NCBI RefSeq assembly: GCF_901000735.1
Contig: NC_081541.1
Span: 22,442,172 to 22,506,171 of the forward strand
From: Corylus avellana
Lineage: Eukaryota > Streptophyta > Magnoliopsida > Fagales > Betulaceae
DNA length: 64,000 bases
Direction: 5' to 3'
Both the position numbers and the translations under genes were made by a program. Below, piece by piece: positions 22,010 through 32,333 of this stretch; within the stretch, counting starts at the first letter, position 1; every line of letters begins with the position of its first letter. The notes beneath the pieces were generated by a model, which had not been told where the DNA came from, made no database searches, and saw only the letters and a list, made by a program, of their open reading frames with translations.

Positions 22010-22667
22010 CACTACCAAAAAAAAAAGAAAAAGAAAAGAGGTTCTCCCTGCGCCTGAAATGCCATGGGGAAGAGAAAACAAACTCCGGGAATTGTATTCT
22101 TGGCGTTTGGTGTTAACATCGGGTTAAACAGTGTCGGCAACGCTTTTTTCCATCGTTTTGAGCAAACGCTGGTGAAGTTAATATCAAGGACAGCGTCTTC
22201 TACAAACACCGGAGAAGGAATATGTGCCGGCATGATCTGTCAACGCCAGTAGAGGAGGATGCTGGTGTCTTCTACAAAATCCGGAGAAGGAAGTTGTGCC
22301 GGCATTATCTGTTGACGCCGACAGACATGGATGTGCTGGCGTCCTCTATCGACTCCGGCAGAAGAGGATGCGCTAGCGTCTTTTGCAAACGCCGAAGAAG
22401 GAAGTTGTGCCGGCGTTATCTATTGAAGCTGGTAGAGATGGATGTGCCGGCGTCCTTTGTCAACGCCTGCAGATGAGGATGCACCGACGTCCTCGAAGGA
22501 TGACGAATAAAGTAGCTGTGTTGGCGTTCTTTGTCGATGCCGGCACAGCAACCTTCGCCGGCATCAAAAGAGGATGCTGGCTCATCCTCTTGTGCCGGCG
22601 TCCTTTGAATTTCTATTGCAGGATCCACGGAGATGCCAGAGAATATCCTATACAGGTAAAAATCTGA
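22010..22667. mobile_element. CACTA-type terminus with GC-rich subterminal repeats
   Basis: CACTACCAAAAAAAAAAG starts at 22010, the form of an En/Spm (CACTA) end, preceded by TGT (22007-22009) as the possible 3 bp target duplication. Comparison with the first copy of the flanking repeat fixes this boundary. From about 22100 to 22620 there is a degenerate array of 55-60 bp units built on GCCGGCGTC...TTGTCAACGCCGG, far richer in GC than the neighbourhood, as is usual for CACTA subterminal repeats. Open frames here are by-products of the array. The matching right end was not found. Confidence 0.6.
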
Positions 22668-23234
22668 AGCTTTGCCGGTAAAAATCTGAAACTCATCTAA
22701 TTTGAAGCTTTGCCGGCTATGTTTCCGGTGAATTATGATGCCATAATTTTTCTAGGCATTTTGCATTTATTTAATTGCTACTTTTTTTCTTTTTTTTTCA
22801 TCTGGACACTTCCTCACTACTACCTGCTCGATGAACAAAGGTAAACCAACATAAAAAGGAATGATAAAGCATAAAGCTTTTCACCTTTCAAAGTTGTTCT
22901 TCTATTAATAAAACTTTCATTTAAAAAAGTTAATGGATACAACCAGGAAAACAAGCTTCCTGAACACTACAACTATACAGATTACAACCAGCAAAGTAAC
23001 AAACTACATCAGCCAAACCATCACTGAGCAAACCATGCAACCAGCAGCATCTCAAACTGCAGGCTACTATTAAAAAAAAAATCTGAATGCTAAAAAACCT
23101 TGCTATACACTTGCTGTCTCAGTAGTAGCAACCATCCAGCATGACCCAATAGTTTTACAGGTGAAGCGGGCAAAGGGTACTGTATTTCAGGAAATGGCAT
23201 CATTGGGGCCTGAGTTGTTGGTAGTGGAATTAAG
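22668..23234. other. No gene; possible 3' untranslated region of the exons at 23235-23592
   Basis: No coding sequence is seen. If the minus-strand exons to the right are real, 22900-23234 would be their 3' untranslated region. A T-rich stretch lies at 22774-22800. Confidence 0.35.
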
Positions 23235-23592
23235 CTAGATTTGCCTTTGTCCAACTTGTAGAGCCTGTATATTTTGGGATAAATTGACAATTAAAATTTG
23301 ACATAAAGGTAACCACATAAATTAATAAACAAAGGCCTTCTGGCAAGATATTGGATATGGTCTCAAAGTATTTCACCACTAACCAGATAAATGTAAAAAC
23401 ATGAGAGCACTTAAATTACTCCAAAGTTAGTCAGCTTTCAAAATCTGATTTGGGCATTGATTTCTAGAACATAAGGTCAAAATAAATATTAACATAAAGA
23501 GGAAAAGAGTAATAAGGCTTACAGTATTTTCATTCAAATTGATAACCACAGCTTTCTTTAGACTACTGTGAAGAAAATGCTCCCCACTATCA
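23235..23592 (-). pseudogene. Two putative terminal exons of an unidentified plant gene (fragment)
   Basis: On the minus strand, an exon at 23592-23523 is preceded by a TTACAG acceptor and followed by a GTAAGC donor, and encodes 23 residues (ending VVINLNENT). After an intron, ATATACAG at the boundary 23265/23264 precedes 10 codons (ALQVGQRQI, then TAG at 23237-23235) in the matching phase. Consistent splice signals and phase are the evidence; I do not recognise the protein. Upstream exons are absent or lie beyond the Tat-like copy B inserted at 23919. It may be a gene fragment carried by the CACTA element, or chance. Confidence 0.4.
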
Positions 23593-23918
23593 CTGTAACA
23601 TACCATGAGTCAGCTCATACTAAACCATGTACATTGAATGACATAAAAGCTTTACAAATAATTTGTTCATCTAGATGCTACCACAATCTCTCAGCAATTT
23701 TTTTTTTTTTAATTTTTTTATTTTTTAAAATGTAGATCTTAACGCAATCAAGCTTTTCTAAAACAATTAATTACTCAAAAAAGCATATGGATATTCAAAT
23801 GATGTTTCAGAACTGTTACAAACCCACATTTATATATCATGTTTATTTTATAATTAAAAATAATTCATACATAACGGACTCAAATCATCATCTTTTTACG
23901 AAGTTGAAGTTTGGTTAA
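23593..23918. other. AT-rich segment before copy B
   Basis: No gene is seen. It has a T run at 23698-23712 and ends in GTTAA (23914-23918), the left target duplication of copy B. Confidence 0.5.
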
Positions 23919-24680
23919 TGTTGGGTCATAGATCAACCCATTAAATGCCCAGCAATCCTTGGGGCCCAATCAAACCTTGGAAAGGTCCAAGCCCAGTAAG
24001 GACTCAGGTAACCAAGCCCAAGACCTCGAGATTCGAGACCTATATATCCGAGACCTACAGGTCTGAGACCTATATATCCGAGACCTATAGGTCTGAGACC
24101 TTTAGATCCGAGACCCAAGAGATCCGAGACCCTTCAAGCCGAGACCGTTAAGTCCAAGACTAACTCAGGACACACAGGTCTCGGTAGCAAGGATAACTTG
24201 GATATCTTGGGAGATACAGCTGTAAAATAGATAAGTGATCGTATCTATACAAAAGCTATCACATCTATTTAAAATACAAATATTCAAATTAAGTGATACA
24301 TGTAACCACCAAATCCTACGATCTTAATCCCCTAAGATCTCTCGGTAAGGATAACCACTCAAATCCCTTCTTAGTAACTACATCGCAAATACTCAGGGAA
24401 GCGTAAATCATTGGTTAGGGGACTTCCACTACTTTATGCCAATAAAAGACAGATCATTTCTTCATATTTGGGTAAGCGCAACTTTGGCTCTTAAGCTTTC
24501 CTATGTTGCTTATACACTCTCTCTCAAATTCTGACTTAGGCATCAGAGTGTCCCCACCAGCTCACCCAGTCTCTTCTATCCTTCTCTTTTTCTTTGTTGT
24601 GCAGTCAAATCTCTTGAGTGTTAGTCAACTCAGACTCGGCAAGTGTGCCACGTTACCAGTAGGAAAACAGTGCTTCAACA
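23919..24680 (+). mobile_element. 5' LTR of copy B
   Basis: It begins TGTTGGGTCATAGATC and ends GTGCTTCAACA. Around 24021-24145 is an array of GAGACC-centred units alternating with ATATATCC and AGGTCT. Compared with the 3' LTR (680 bp), this one is 762 bp; the difference comes mainly from the array and from about 27 bp near 23935-23965. Confidence 0.92.
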
Positions 24681-24738
24681 GTTCTGCGCCATCTGTGGGA
24701 CCCGATTTTCATCAGTTCTTACCATCCATTAATCCAAC

Positions 24739-26511
24739 ATGGTGACCACCTGTTCTACTGCAGGCACTTCCGGTGCACTAGCACCACCCAACCTAGCCAA
24801 GTTCATGAAGCAGATGACCGAGTCTATGAAGGCCCCGAAGTAGTAGAATGAAGACCTAGCCACAAGGCTCACGGTTGCTGAAGGCCATAATAGCTTGAGG
24901 GACCAAAAGCCTGAGGAAAGGCTAGCAAAGAAGCGTGAAGAGAGGCGTGAGAAGGAGAGGCGTGCGGAGATCCGTAGGGGAAAGCTGGTTGTAGATTCGC
25001 ATCGCGAAGAGGGTGCGAGTTCAGTTCAAGCCAGCCATCATACGACTGTCCAGAATGAGGAACGTCGCAAGCAAGAGAACCTAGAGAAGTCTCAGCATAC
25101 TAGGCCTCGATGAGAGCAATCTTGCCAAGACGACCACCATGATGGGCGAAATGAGGGCCAAATTAATGCTGACATGGAAGATCTCGAAAAGAAGAATGGA
25201 GAGCTAACTCACAAGTTGGCTATCAAGGAGGAGAAAAGCCCTACTGGAGAGCTTATGGACAACACCAATCTTCCCTTCAATGATCAAGTGTTGGGCTTCC
25301 CCTTGCTTGACAACTTCAAAATGGATCGTGTCAAAGAGTTTGACGATAATGGTGACCCTTCTGAACATATGGAAAGCATTCGTACACATTTTTCCCTTCA
25401 TAGAACTCCGGAGGAAATCGCATGCAGAATCTTTCTCCTCACCTTGGTAGGAGTTGTTGAGGATTGGTTCCCCAGATTGCCCGCCAAGTCAGTAGATAGT
25501 TTCAAAGAACTCGGGTGCCTTTTCTTAAGCCAAATCTTAGTGACCCAGAAAAGGAAGAAGCACTCAGCTTGTTTACTATCCCTTCGTTAGGGAAAGGAAG
25601 AGAGCCTGAAGGATTTCATGCTCAGATTTAATAGAGAGAAGCTGTTGGTGGAGAGCCCAAATGATCAAACGGTACTATCTGCATTATGGCACGGAGTCAG
25701 GCCAAATGGGCCTCTAATGGCCAAAGTATCAAAGAATTCAATGGAGATAACTCTTCGCCAGTTCATTAATAAGACAGAGGAGTAAATCAATCAGGAGGAG
25801 ATGATTGCGGCTCTAACAAAAGGTCAAGAGGAGGAAGACCGAGCAAAGGAGGACAACAAGAAGGAACTACCCGCAACATCCACTTCGAAAGAAGGAAAGC
25901 TCCAAAAGAAAGTGGGTAAGAAGGTTGTACCATCCTTCCCGAAGATAAAACCCTTGCGACACGAAGATCAAAGGTTCACGCCCTTGAATCCTGGTGTCAA
26001 TGAAGTGTTCATGGAGATTAGAAGGGACCTAGCTTTCAGGTGGCCGAATAAGTTGTGGGGTGATCCGAGGAAGCGAGATCGAACAAAGTTCTGTGAGTAT
26101 CATAATGATCATGGGCATTTGACGGAAGATTGTGTAACCCTGCGACAGGAAATCGAAACCTTCATTAGAAATGGAAGGCTTGTGAGATTCCTTGCAGGAG
26201 AGAGCAATCGAGATGCGATTCACCAACAACCCCTCCTGTTGGATGCGAACCGAGATGTAGGGAGACAAGAGCTGAGATGTGATCGAGACAATGATCCGAG
26301 AGTGGATTCGAGAGCACCTCGGGACCAAGGAGTAGTAGGTGAAATCCACACTATTTTTGGAGGAATAGTTGGTGGAGGACAGTCGAACTCAGCCAGGAAG
26401 GCTTATGCAAGGAAAATGCAGACTGAAGAGGTCCTCTCAGTGCAAAGACCTTCTAAGGTTGCATGGAAAGACTCAATGATCCTTTCTTTCTCCGAAGAAG
26501 ATGCCAGGGGG
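24739..26511 (+). pseudogene. gag of copy B
   Basis: One reading frame runs from the ATG at 24739 to 26511 (about 590 codons), interrupted by in-frame stops near 24838 and 24841 (TAG TAG), 25111, 25588 and 25783. It encodes a charged N-terminal region (residues about 50-130, Arg/Glu-rich), a capsid-like region typical of plant Retrotrans_gag (LPFNDQVLGFPLLDNFKM; SLHRTPEEIACRIF; EDWFPRLPAKSVDSFKEL) and a knuckle-like CEYHNDHGHLTEDC near 26092-26133. At the G run 26506-26511 a frameshift separates it from protease. It would form the virus-like particle in an active element. Confidence 0.85.
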
Positions 26512-27896
26512 TAATGCAGCCACATGATGATCCACTAGTAGTAACAGTGATGGTGGCCAACCATATGATCCATCGAATTTTGGTGGATAATGGAAGTTCG
26601 GCCGATGTCCTGTATTGGCCGATTTTTAAGCAAATGGGTATTGATCGTGATAGGATCAAACCATTTGGTTCTCCCCTTATCGGATTTGCAGGGGAGCAAG
26701 TCCAACCGATTGGCCTTATTTCACTCCATGTAACAACATGGATGGCACCCAAGCAGAAGACTGTAATGGTAGATTTTTTGGTCGTTGACCGACCCGGTGC
26801 CTACAATGCTATCATTGGTCATCCTGCTTTGAATAAGTTGAAGGCCGTAACTTCAACTTACCATTTGATGATGAAGTTCCCGACAAAAGAAGGAGTCGGA
26901 GAAGTGAAGGGGGATTAGACTCAAGCGAGAAGATGTTATAATACATCTCTCAAGAAGGCCTCAGACCCAAGTCCTATTGTAATTGATACAGTAGGTGGTA
27001 AAGGCAAGAATGAGCCAAAGGGTGAGCCAGTTGAGCCACTGGAAGACGTGGTGGTTGGTAAAGGTAGAATTTTGAAGATTGGGACACAGATCAGTCCCAG
27101 GGTCCAAGACGGTCTCATCACCTTCCTTCTACGAAACCTGGAAGTTTTTGTGTGGACTCATGATGATATGCCAGGAATCAGTCCTGAAGACATTCTCCAC
27201 CAACTCAATGTGGATCCGAGTGTAAAGCTAGTGAAGCGAAAGAGAAGAAAGTTCGCTCCTGAGCAGACTATGGCTATAGCCGAAGAAGTAGAAAAGCTTC
27301 TCAAGGCTCATTTCATTGAGGAAGTTTACTATCCCGATTGGTTAGCCAATGTAGTATTGGTCAAAAAGTCCAATGAGAAGTGGAGGATGCACGTGGATTT
27401 CACTGACCTCAACAAAGCTTGTCCAAAAGACAACTTTCCATTACCCCGCAACGATGCATTGGTTGACTCGACAGCTGGGTATGACTTACTCAGCTTCATG
27501 GACGCTTTCTCTAGCTATAACCAGATATACATGCATCCAGAAGATCGTGAGAAAACTGCATTTATAACTGACCGAGGCATGTACTATTACAAAGTTATGC
27601 ACTTCGGTTTGAAGAATGCAGGGGCAACATACCAAAGGCTGGTTAACAAAATGTTCCGAGACTAGATCGGACGAAATATGGAGGTATATGTTGATGACAT
27701 GCTAGTCAAGAGTGTGCTACCACAAAACCATGCACTCGACTTGCAAGAGATGTTCGCAACCTTGAAGAGGTATGGGATGAAGTTAAATCCCTCAAAATGT
27801 GCATTCGGAGTCTTGTTGAGGAAATTCCTCGGTTATATGGTGTCGAGCTGAGGAATAGAAGCCAACCCCGAGAAGATACAAGCTGTCTTAGATATG
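26463..27896 (+). pseudogene. Protease and reverse transcriptase of copy B (first part of pol)
   Basis: The protease part has the motif ILVDNGSSADVLYW (near 26575-26620), the Tat-lineage form of the aspartic protease site. After a stop at 26918 the frame continues into reverse transcriptase: LANVVLVKKSNEKWRMHVDF, DLNKACPKDNFPLP, then a stop near 27663 and the active site YVDDM (near 27687-27701). The RT is cut by the LTR-2 at 27897 inside the segment IQAVLDM, and resumes at 29372. All segments share one frame, so stops and the insertion are the only breaks here. Confidence 0.88.
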
Positions 27897-29371
27897 TGAT
27901 AAGTGTCAAAATATTCATATTTTAGCCCTTAACTTATATTTCTTAATTCCTTAGTTTTGATAATTTATGCTATTTTATTTTCTTTTTGTATTTTCTTTGT
28001 TTTATAGGTTTTTGGAAGAAAAGAAAGCGTTTCCGGAAAAGTTCCAAGGTTAAAGGGAAAATTGGGAAGACCTAGCCGATATGGTTAAGCATAACCAATC
28101 ATGGTTAAGTTTAATCAAATAAAGGAAAGGAGTAGATCGGAATTTCTCAAATTAGAGTCAAAATCGGATTGGATTCAAAATTGGATTCTGCATAAGTCTC
28201 GGTATTTTGACCATAACTTCCAGGTAAAATATCCAATTGAGGTTATTCAAGTGGCATTAGAAAAAAAACTTAAAATGCTACAAATCATCGTGAAATAGCA
28301 TTTGCCTAATTCGGACTGCCGCTATGCCAAAATCACCCCGCAATAGAGGAACACAATTCTGGACGAATCCTATTCCGATTTGGACTTAGGTTTTCTCTAT
28401 CCTAATTGGACTAGGACTTAAATCTCCGAATTTCTTAGGATTAATAGGGCTTCTAGGACTCTTTTAAGCCCTATAAATAGACCTCTGAACCTCACAATTC
28501 AATAGACAATTAAAAGGAGAGAACTTTGGGGAGAGGAATTAGAGACTACTTCTAGGAGCTGTTTTCGGTTCTCTCTTTCCCTTTTCTTTTTAGTTTTATT
28601 TTAATTATATGTAACTAACTCTTAAGGAGGGCTAGATTAAAGCCCTAATTATGTTTATTTAATATTTCAATATTGGCGCCTTTTGTAATAATCATATTGT
28701 GATGCTTAACTTGATTAATGCCTGTTTTCTTGAATTCCTCATATGTGTGTGATTGGCCATTATATACATGTGGTTTGGACTAGTTAAGCAAATCAATTTG
28801 GATGACCGAGTCCTGGGTTTAATAAGAGTAACAAAAGAAACCCATACCGGGTTCTTGGCTTAATCAACATGGGGAACCGGGAGTAGACACCCATGCCCCA
28901 GGCCTCATGTGTTTGTCGATTTCCATAGATTTTTGTTTTCTTAAAGAACAACTTAGTATACAGTCATGCTAAATCATTTGAGAAAGAAAAGAGTTAGAGT
29001 ATACACCCATGCCTAACTCCTTGCTTAGGGAAATCAATAACTTAAGGAGTATACACTCATGCCCTTAGGTTGACAGACATTAGGTATTCAAAATATGATT
29101 GGATCATTGGTATATTGTTATATTATTTGAGCATGAGTAGTGGTGGATATCAAAGCCCTACCTTTACCTTATTTTTATCTTTATTTCTTTTCTTAGTATC
29201 AATATCAATCTTGTGACAATTTTGGTATTTTGATTACTTCTAAAACAAAATCAACAATCTTTGTGGGATTAATCTCGTACGTGCTGCACTATACTATCGT
29301 TTGATCTTATACACTTGCGAGTAAAACGTACTAAATATTATCTATTAATTTAGGTAGTATTTAGCACAACA
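27897..29371 (+). mobile_element. LTR-2 solo LTR inside pol, TSD ATATG/ATATA
   Basis: The sequence starts TGATAAGTGTCAAAATATTC and ends TTTAGCACAACA, with no internal region. ATATG (27892-27896) and ATATA (29372-29376) flank it, a 5 bp target duplication with one change. The RT frame of copy B reads on across the joint with one copy removed. A CCTATAAATAGACC box lies near 28470, and the ACACCCATGC motif series at 28880-29060. It is the best full-length LTR-2 in the window. Confidence 0.92.
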
Positions 29372-30315
29372 ATATACAGTCTCCAAAGAATCTGAAATAG
29401 CTCCAACAATTGACAGGAAGGATCGCGGTGCTAAATTGGTTCATTTCACAATCAACAGATAAGTGTCTTCCATTTTTTAAAATCTTGCGAAAGGCTTTTG
29501 AATGGACTGATGAATGTGAAGAAGCCTTTGGACAGCTAAAGAAGTATCTGATGAGTTCACCTTTGCTAAGCCAAACAATGCCTTTAGAAGTGTTGTATCT
29601 ATACTTAGCTGTATCTCCAACAGTTGTCAGTGCAGCATTAATCCGAGAAGAAGATGGAATTCAAAGGCCTGTGTACTTCATTAGCAGAGCTCTAAGGGGA
29701 GCCGAAGAAAGATATCCTCAAATGGAGAAACTGGCTTTCACTTTGACTATAGCATTCAAAAAACTCCGGCCCTACTTTCAAGCTCATACTATATGGGTGT
29801 TGATTGAGTACACTTTGAAGAAAGTGTTAAGAAAGCTAGATCTGTTGGGAAGATTAGCTAACTGGGCATTTGAGCTGGGAGAATTTGACATTGAGTTTCT
29901 CCCTTGGAACTCTCTCAAAGGTCAAGCGCTGGCTGATTTTCTGGCAGAATTCACTAATTTGCCTGATGTCACTGGCTGGCTGAGTGATGAGACGTGGGTA
30001 ATTTATGTAGATGAGTCATCTACAAAGAAGCATGGTGGAGCTGGAATAGTGATGATTACTCCCAGTGGGGAAGGGTTATGCAGTTCTTTGAAGTCAAAAT
30101 TTAAAACTACAAATAACGAGGCCGAGTATGAGGCTGTTTTGGCAGGACTCAGTTTAGCTCGTGAAATGGGAGCCGAATTCGTGGAAGTACGAAGTGATAC
30201 CCAAGTCATCATCAGACATATTCAAGGTGAATTTGAAGCCAAGGAGAAAAGACGAAGTTATACTTTTCTAAAGTGCAGGAAATGCAGAGTTTGTTTAAGA
30301 AGTTCAGCATTGTAA
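29372..30315 (+). pseudogene. RT connection, RNase H and second (archaeal-type) RNase H of copy B
   Basis: The open stretch 29410-30315 starts in the RT thumb region (TGRIAVLNWFIS) and contains the first RNase H (LYLAVSPTVVSAALIREEDG; RYPQMEKLAFTLTIAFKKLRPYF). The second RNase H follows with IYVDESSTKKHGGAGIV, NNEAEYEAVLAGLSLA and VRSDTQVII, so acidic residues of the active site are visible. A duplicated RNase H is a mark of the Tat lineage. An indel near 30250 shifts the frame just after GEFEAKEKR, before the linker to integrase. Confidence 0.88.
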
Positions 30316-31706
30316 AAATTTCGAGGCCAGAAAATGAAGGAGCAGACAGATTGGCTAGAACAGCTTCGACATTAGATGGGGAGACTGAAGATGAAACACC
30401 TATCCAAATTCTTCCACAGTCATCCATTACCTAGACGGTGTTGGTCTCGACAATCGAGACCATACTCGATTGGCAACTGGAAATCGTGGAATACCTGGAG
30501 AAAGGAGTCCTTCCTCCAGATTGAAAGTTGGCTATTCGATTAAAGATAAGAGCTGCAAGCTTTACAATGGTAAATGGAATTCTTTACAAAAGGGGTTTCA
30601 TGTTACTACATGTCAAATGTGTTTCGAGAATAGAAGGAAGTTATATCCTTCGAGAGATCCATGAAGGGATCTGTGGAAGCCATTCTAGAGCTAGAATACT
30701 GGCTCATAAAGCTGTTCGAGTGGGTTTCTATTGGCCCAACATGAATCAGGACTCGGCAGAATTAGTAAGAGATTGTGACAAGTGCCAGTGATTCGCTAAT
30801 GTCACTCACCAACCCCCTAAAGACTTGAGTGCAATCTCTTCACCTTGGCCTTTCTCACAATGGGGGGTAGACATAGTGGGACCATTGCCTCAGAGCAAGG
30901 GAGGTGTACAGTTTGCAGTTGTCGCTGTGGATTATTTCACCAAATGGGCAGAGGTTGAAGCCTTAGTGAATATGACAGCCAATGCAATAGAACAGTTTTT
31001 ATGGAAGAACGTCATATGCCAGTATGGCATTCCTCATGCATTCGTCAGGAATAATGGCAAGCAGTTCAACTGCGACTCATTCCAAGACTGGTGTGCCAAG
31101 CTCCGTATAAGGAACTACTACTCATCTCCGGGGCACCCTCAGGCTAACGGGCAAGTAGAGGCCACCAACAAAATGATCTTCAAAATTTTGAAGAAAAAAC
31201 TTGATGATCGCAAAGGAGATTGGGTGGAAGATCTTCTAGAAGTTTTGTGGGCATACTGGACAACCAAAAGAAGTCCAACTGAGGAGACACCATATGCCTT
31301 GGAATTCGGAACTGAGGAAGTCATTCCAGCCGAGGTAGGCTCAGGTAGCTATCGTGTAGAGACCTTCCAACCCAAGACCAATAACAAGAGCTTACAGCTA
31401 CACCTGGACTTGCTACAAGAGAAACGGGATCAAGCCCAAGTGACTATGTCAGCATACCAGGAAAGAGTAGCTTGGTATTTTAATAGGAAGGTCAAGCCTC
31501 GGAGCTTCAAAGTTGGAGATATGGTCCTACGTAGAGTCATGCTGGCAACTAAGGACCCAGTTGAGGGAAAGCCGGCTCCTAATTGGGAAGAACCCGACAG
31601 GGTAATTGAGTGCAAAAGGGCAGGAGCATACCACTTGGACGATTTCAAAGGTAAGGCTCTTCCGAGGCCATGGAATGCTGAGCACCTTAAAAAGTACTAT
31701 GTCTAA
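30316..31706 (+). pseudogene. Integrase of copy B with altered active site
   Basis: The linker (KISRPENEGADRLAR) is followed by a zinc-binding H2C2 region (EGICGSHSRARILAHK, DCDKCQ; stop at 30792). The catalytic core follows at 30825-31400 and the C-terminal part (GDMVLRR; end HLKKYYV) reaches 31706. The first core Asp is in GVDIVGPL and the last Glu in GQVEATNK. The expected middle Asp of the S-D-N-G motif is Asn (AAT, 31050-31052); the spacing to the Glu is 35 residues as in DD35E integrases. The H2C2 stop and this change would both abolish integration. Confidence 0.88.
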
Positions 31707-31917
31707 AATGCTGTAATATGTGGTTTCCTTTTCATTTCGTTATTTTCATTCCAATGAATAAAGTATGTCGGAGTTAAGCAGCATTCAAAGTTCATGAGTA
31801 CAACTAAAAGGTTTTACTAATATAAGTCTCAGAAAGTACAGCTGAAGAGGCTTTTCTGAGTCCTAAAGAGACTTAGCCGAAAGAAGCTCTCTCTAAACTT
31901 AATATAACCCAGAGTTC

Positions 31918-32170
31918 AAAAACCTAAGAGATTCCCCAAGACCTAACTCAGAGGAACATAACTATGGTTAAATTTGGCGTTAAGTCAAAAACCTAAGAGA
32001 TTCCCCGAGAAGTAACTCGGAGGAACATAACTTTGGTTAAATCTGGGGTTAAGTCGAAAACCTAAGAAACTTTCTGAGATCCAACTCAGAGAACCATAAC
32101 TATGGTTAAATCTGAAACCTAAAAGATTTCCTGAGACCAAACTCGAAGAAACATAATTATGGGTTCTTTC
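31918..32170 (+). repeat. Tandem repeat with CCGAG/CTCGG dyads downstream of pol (copy B)
   Basis: Four diverged units of about 60-65 bp carry CCTAAGAGATTCCCCGAGA, then AACTCGGAGGAACATAACT and TGGTTAAATCTGGGG. They correspond to the block at 2350-2575 in copy A. The array sits between the integrase stop and the 3' ends of the antisense frames. Confidence 0.65.
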
Positions 32171-32333
32171 AAACTACCTTAACCAGAAAGTAAACATCAA
32201 AGGGTTATTATTCCGAGACCTAATGTTAGTATTACGATATTTTTCCAAACAGTGAAACGCAAAAAATATATACAGAAACTCATTTCATTAAGAGAATTGA
32301 GATATGTACAAAAAATCCTTAAAGGGTTATACA

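Noticed and set aside
22064..22667. Several open frames in the GC-rich segment
   Set aside because: They arise from the degenerate tandem array and share no protein-level conservation beyond the repeat.
22007..23225. GGTAGTGG near 23215 as the right end of a short CACTA element
   Set aside because: It lacks the T-rich inverse of the left end and the TGT duplication after it.
23090..23290. 66-codon minus-strand frame (KLDKGKSSLIPLPTTQ)
   Set aside because: A splice acceptor at 23265 with phase from the exon at 23523-23592 favours a different short frame ending at 23235; this longer frame would be 3' UTR. I am not certain.
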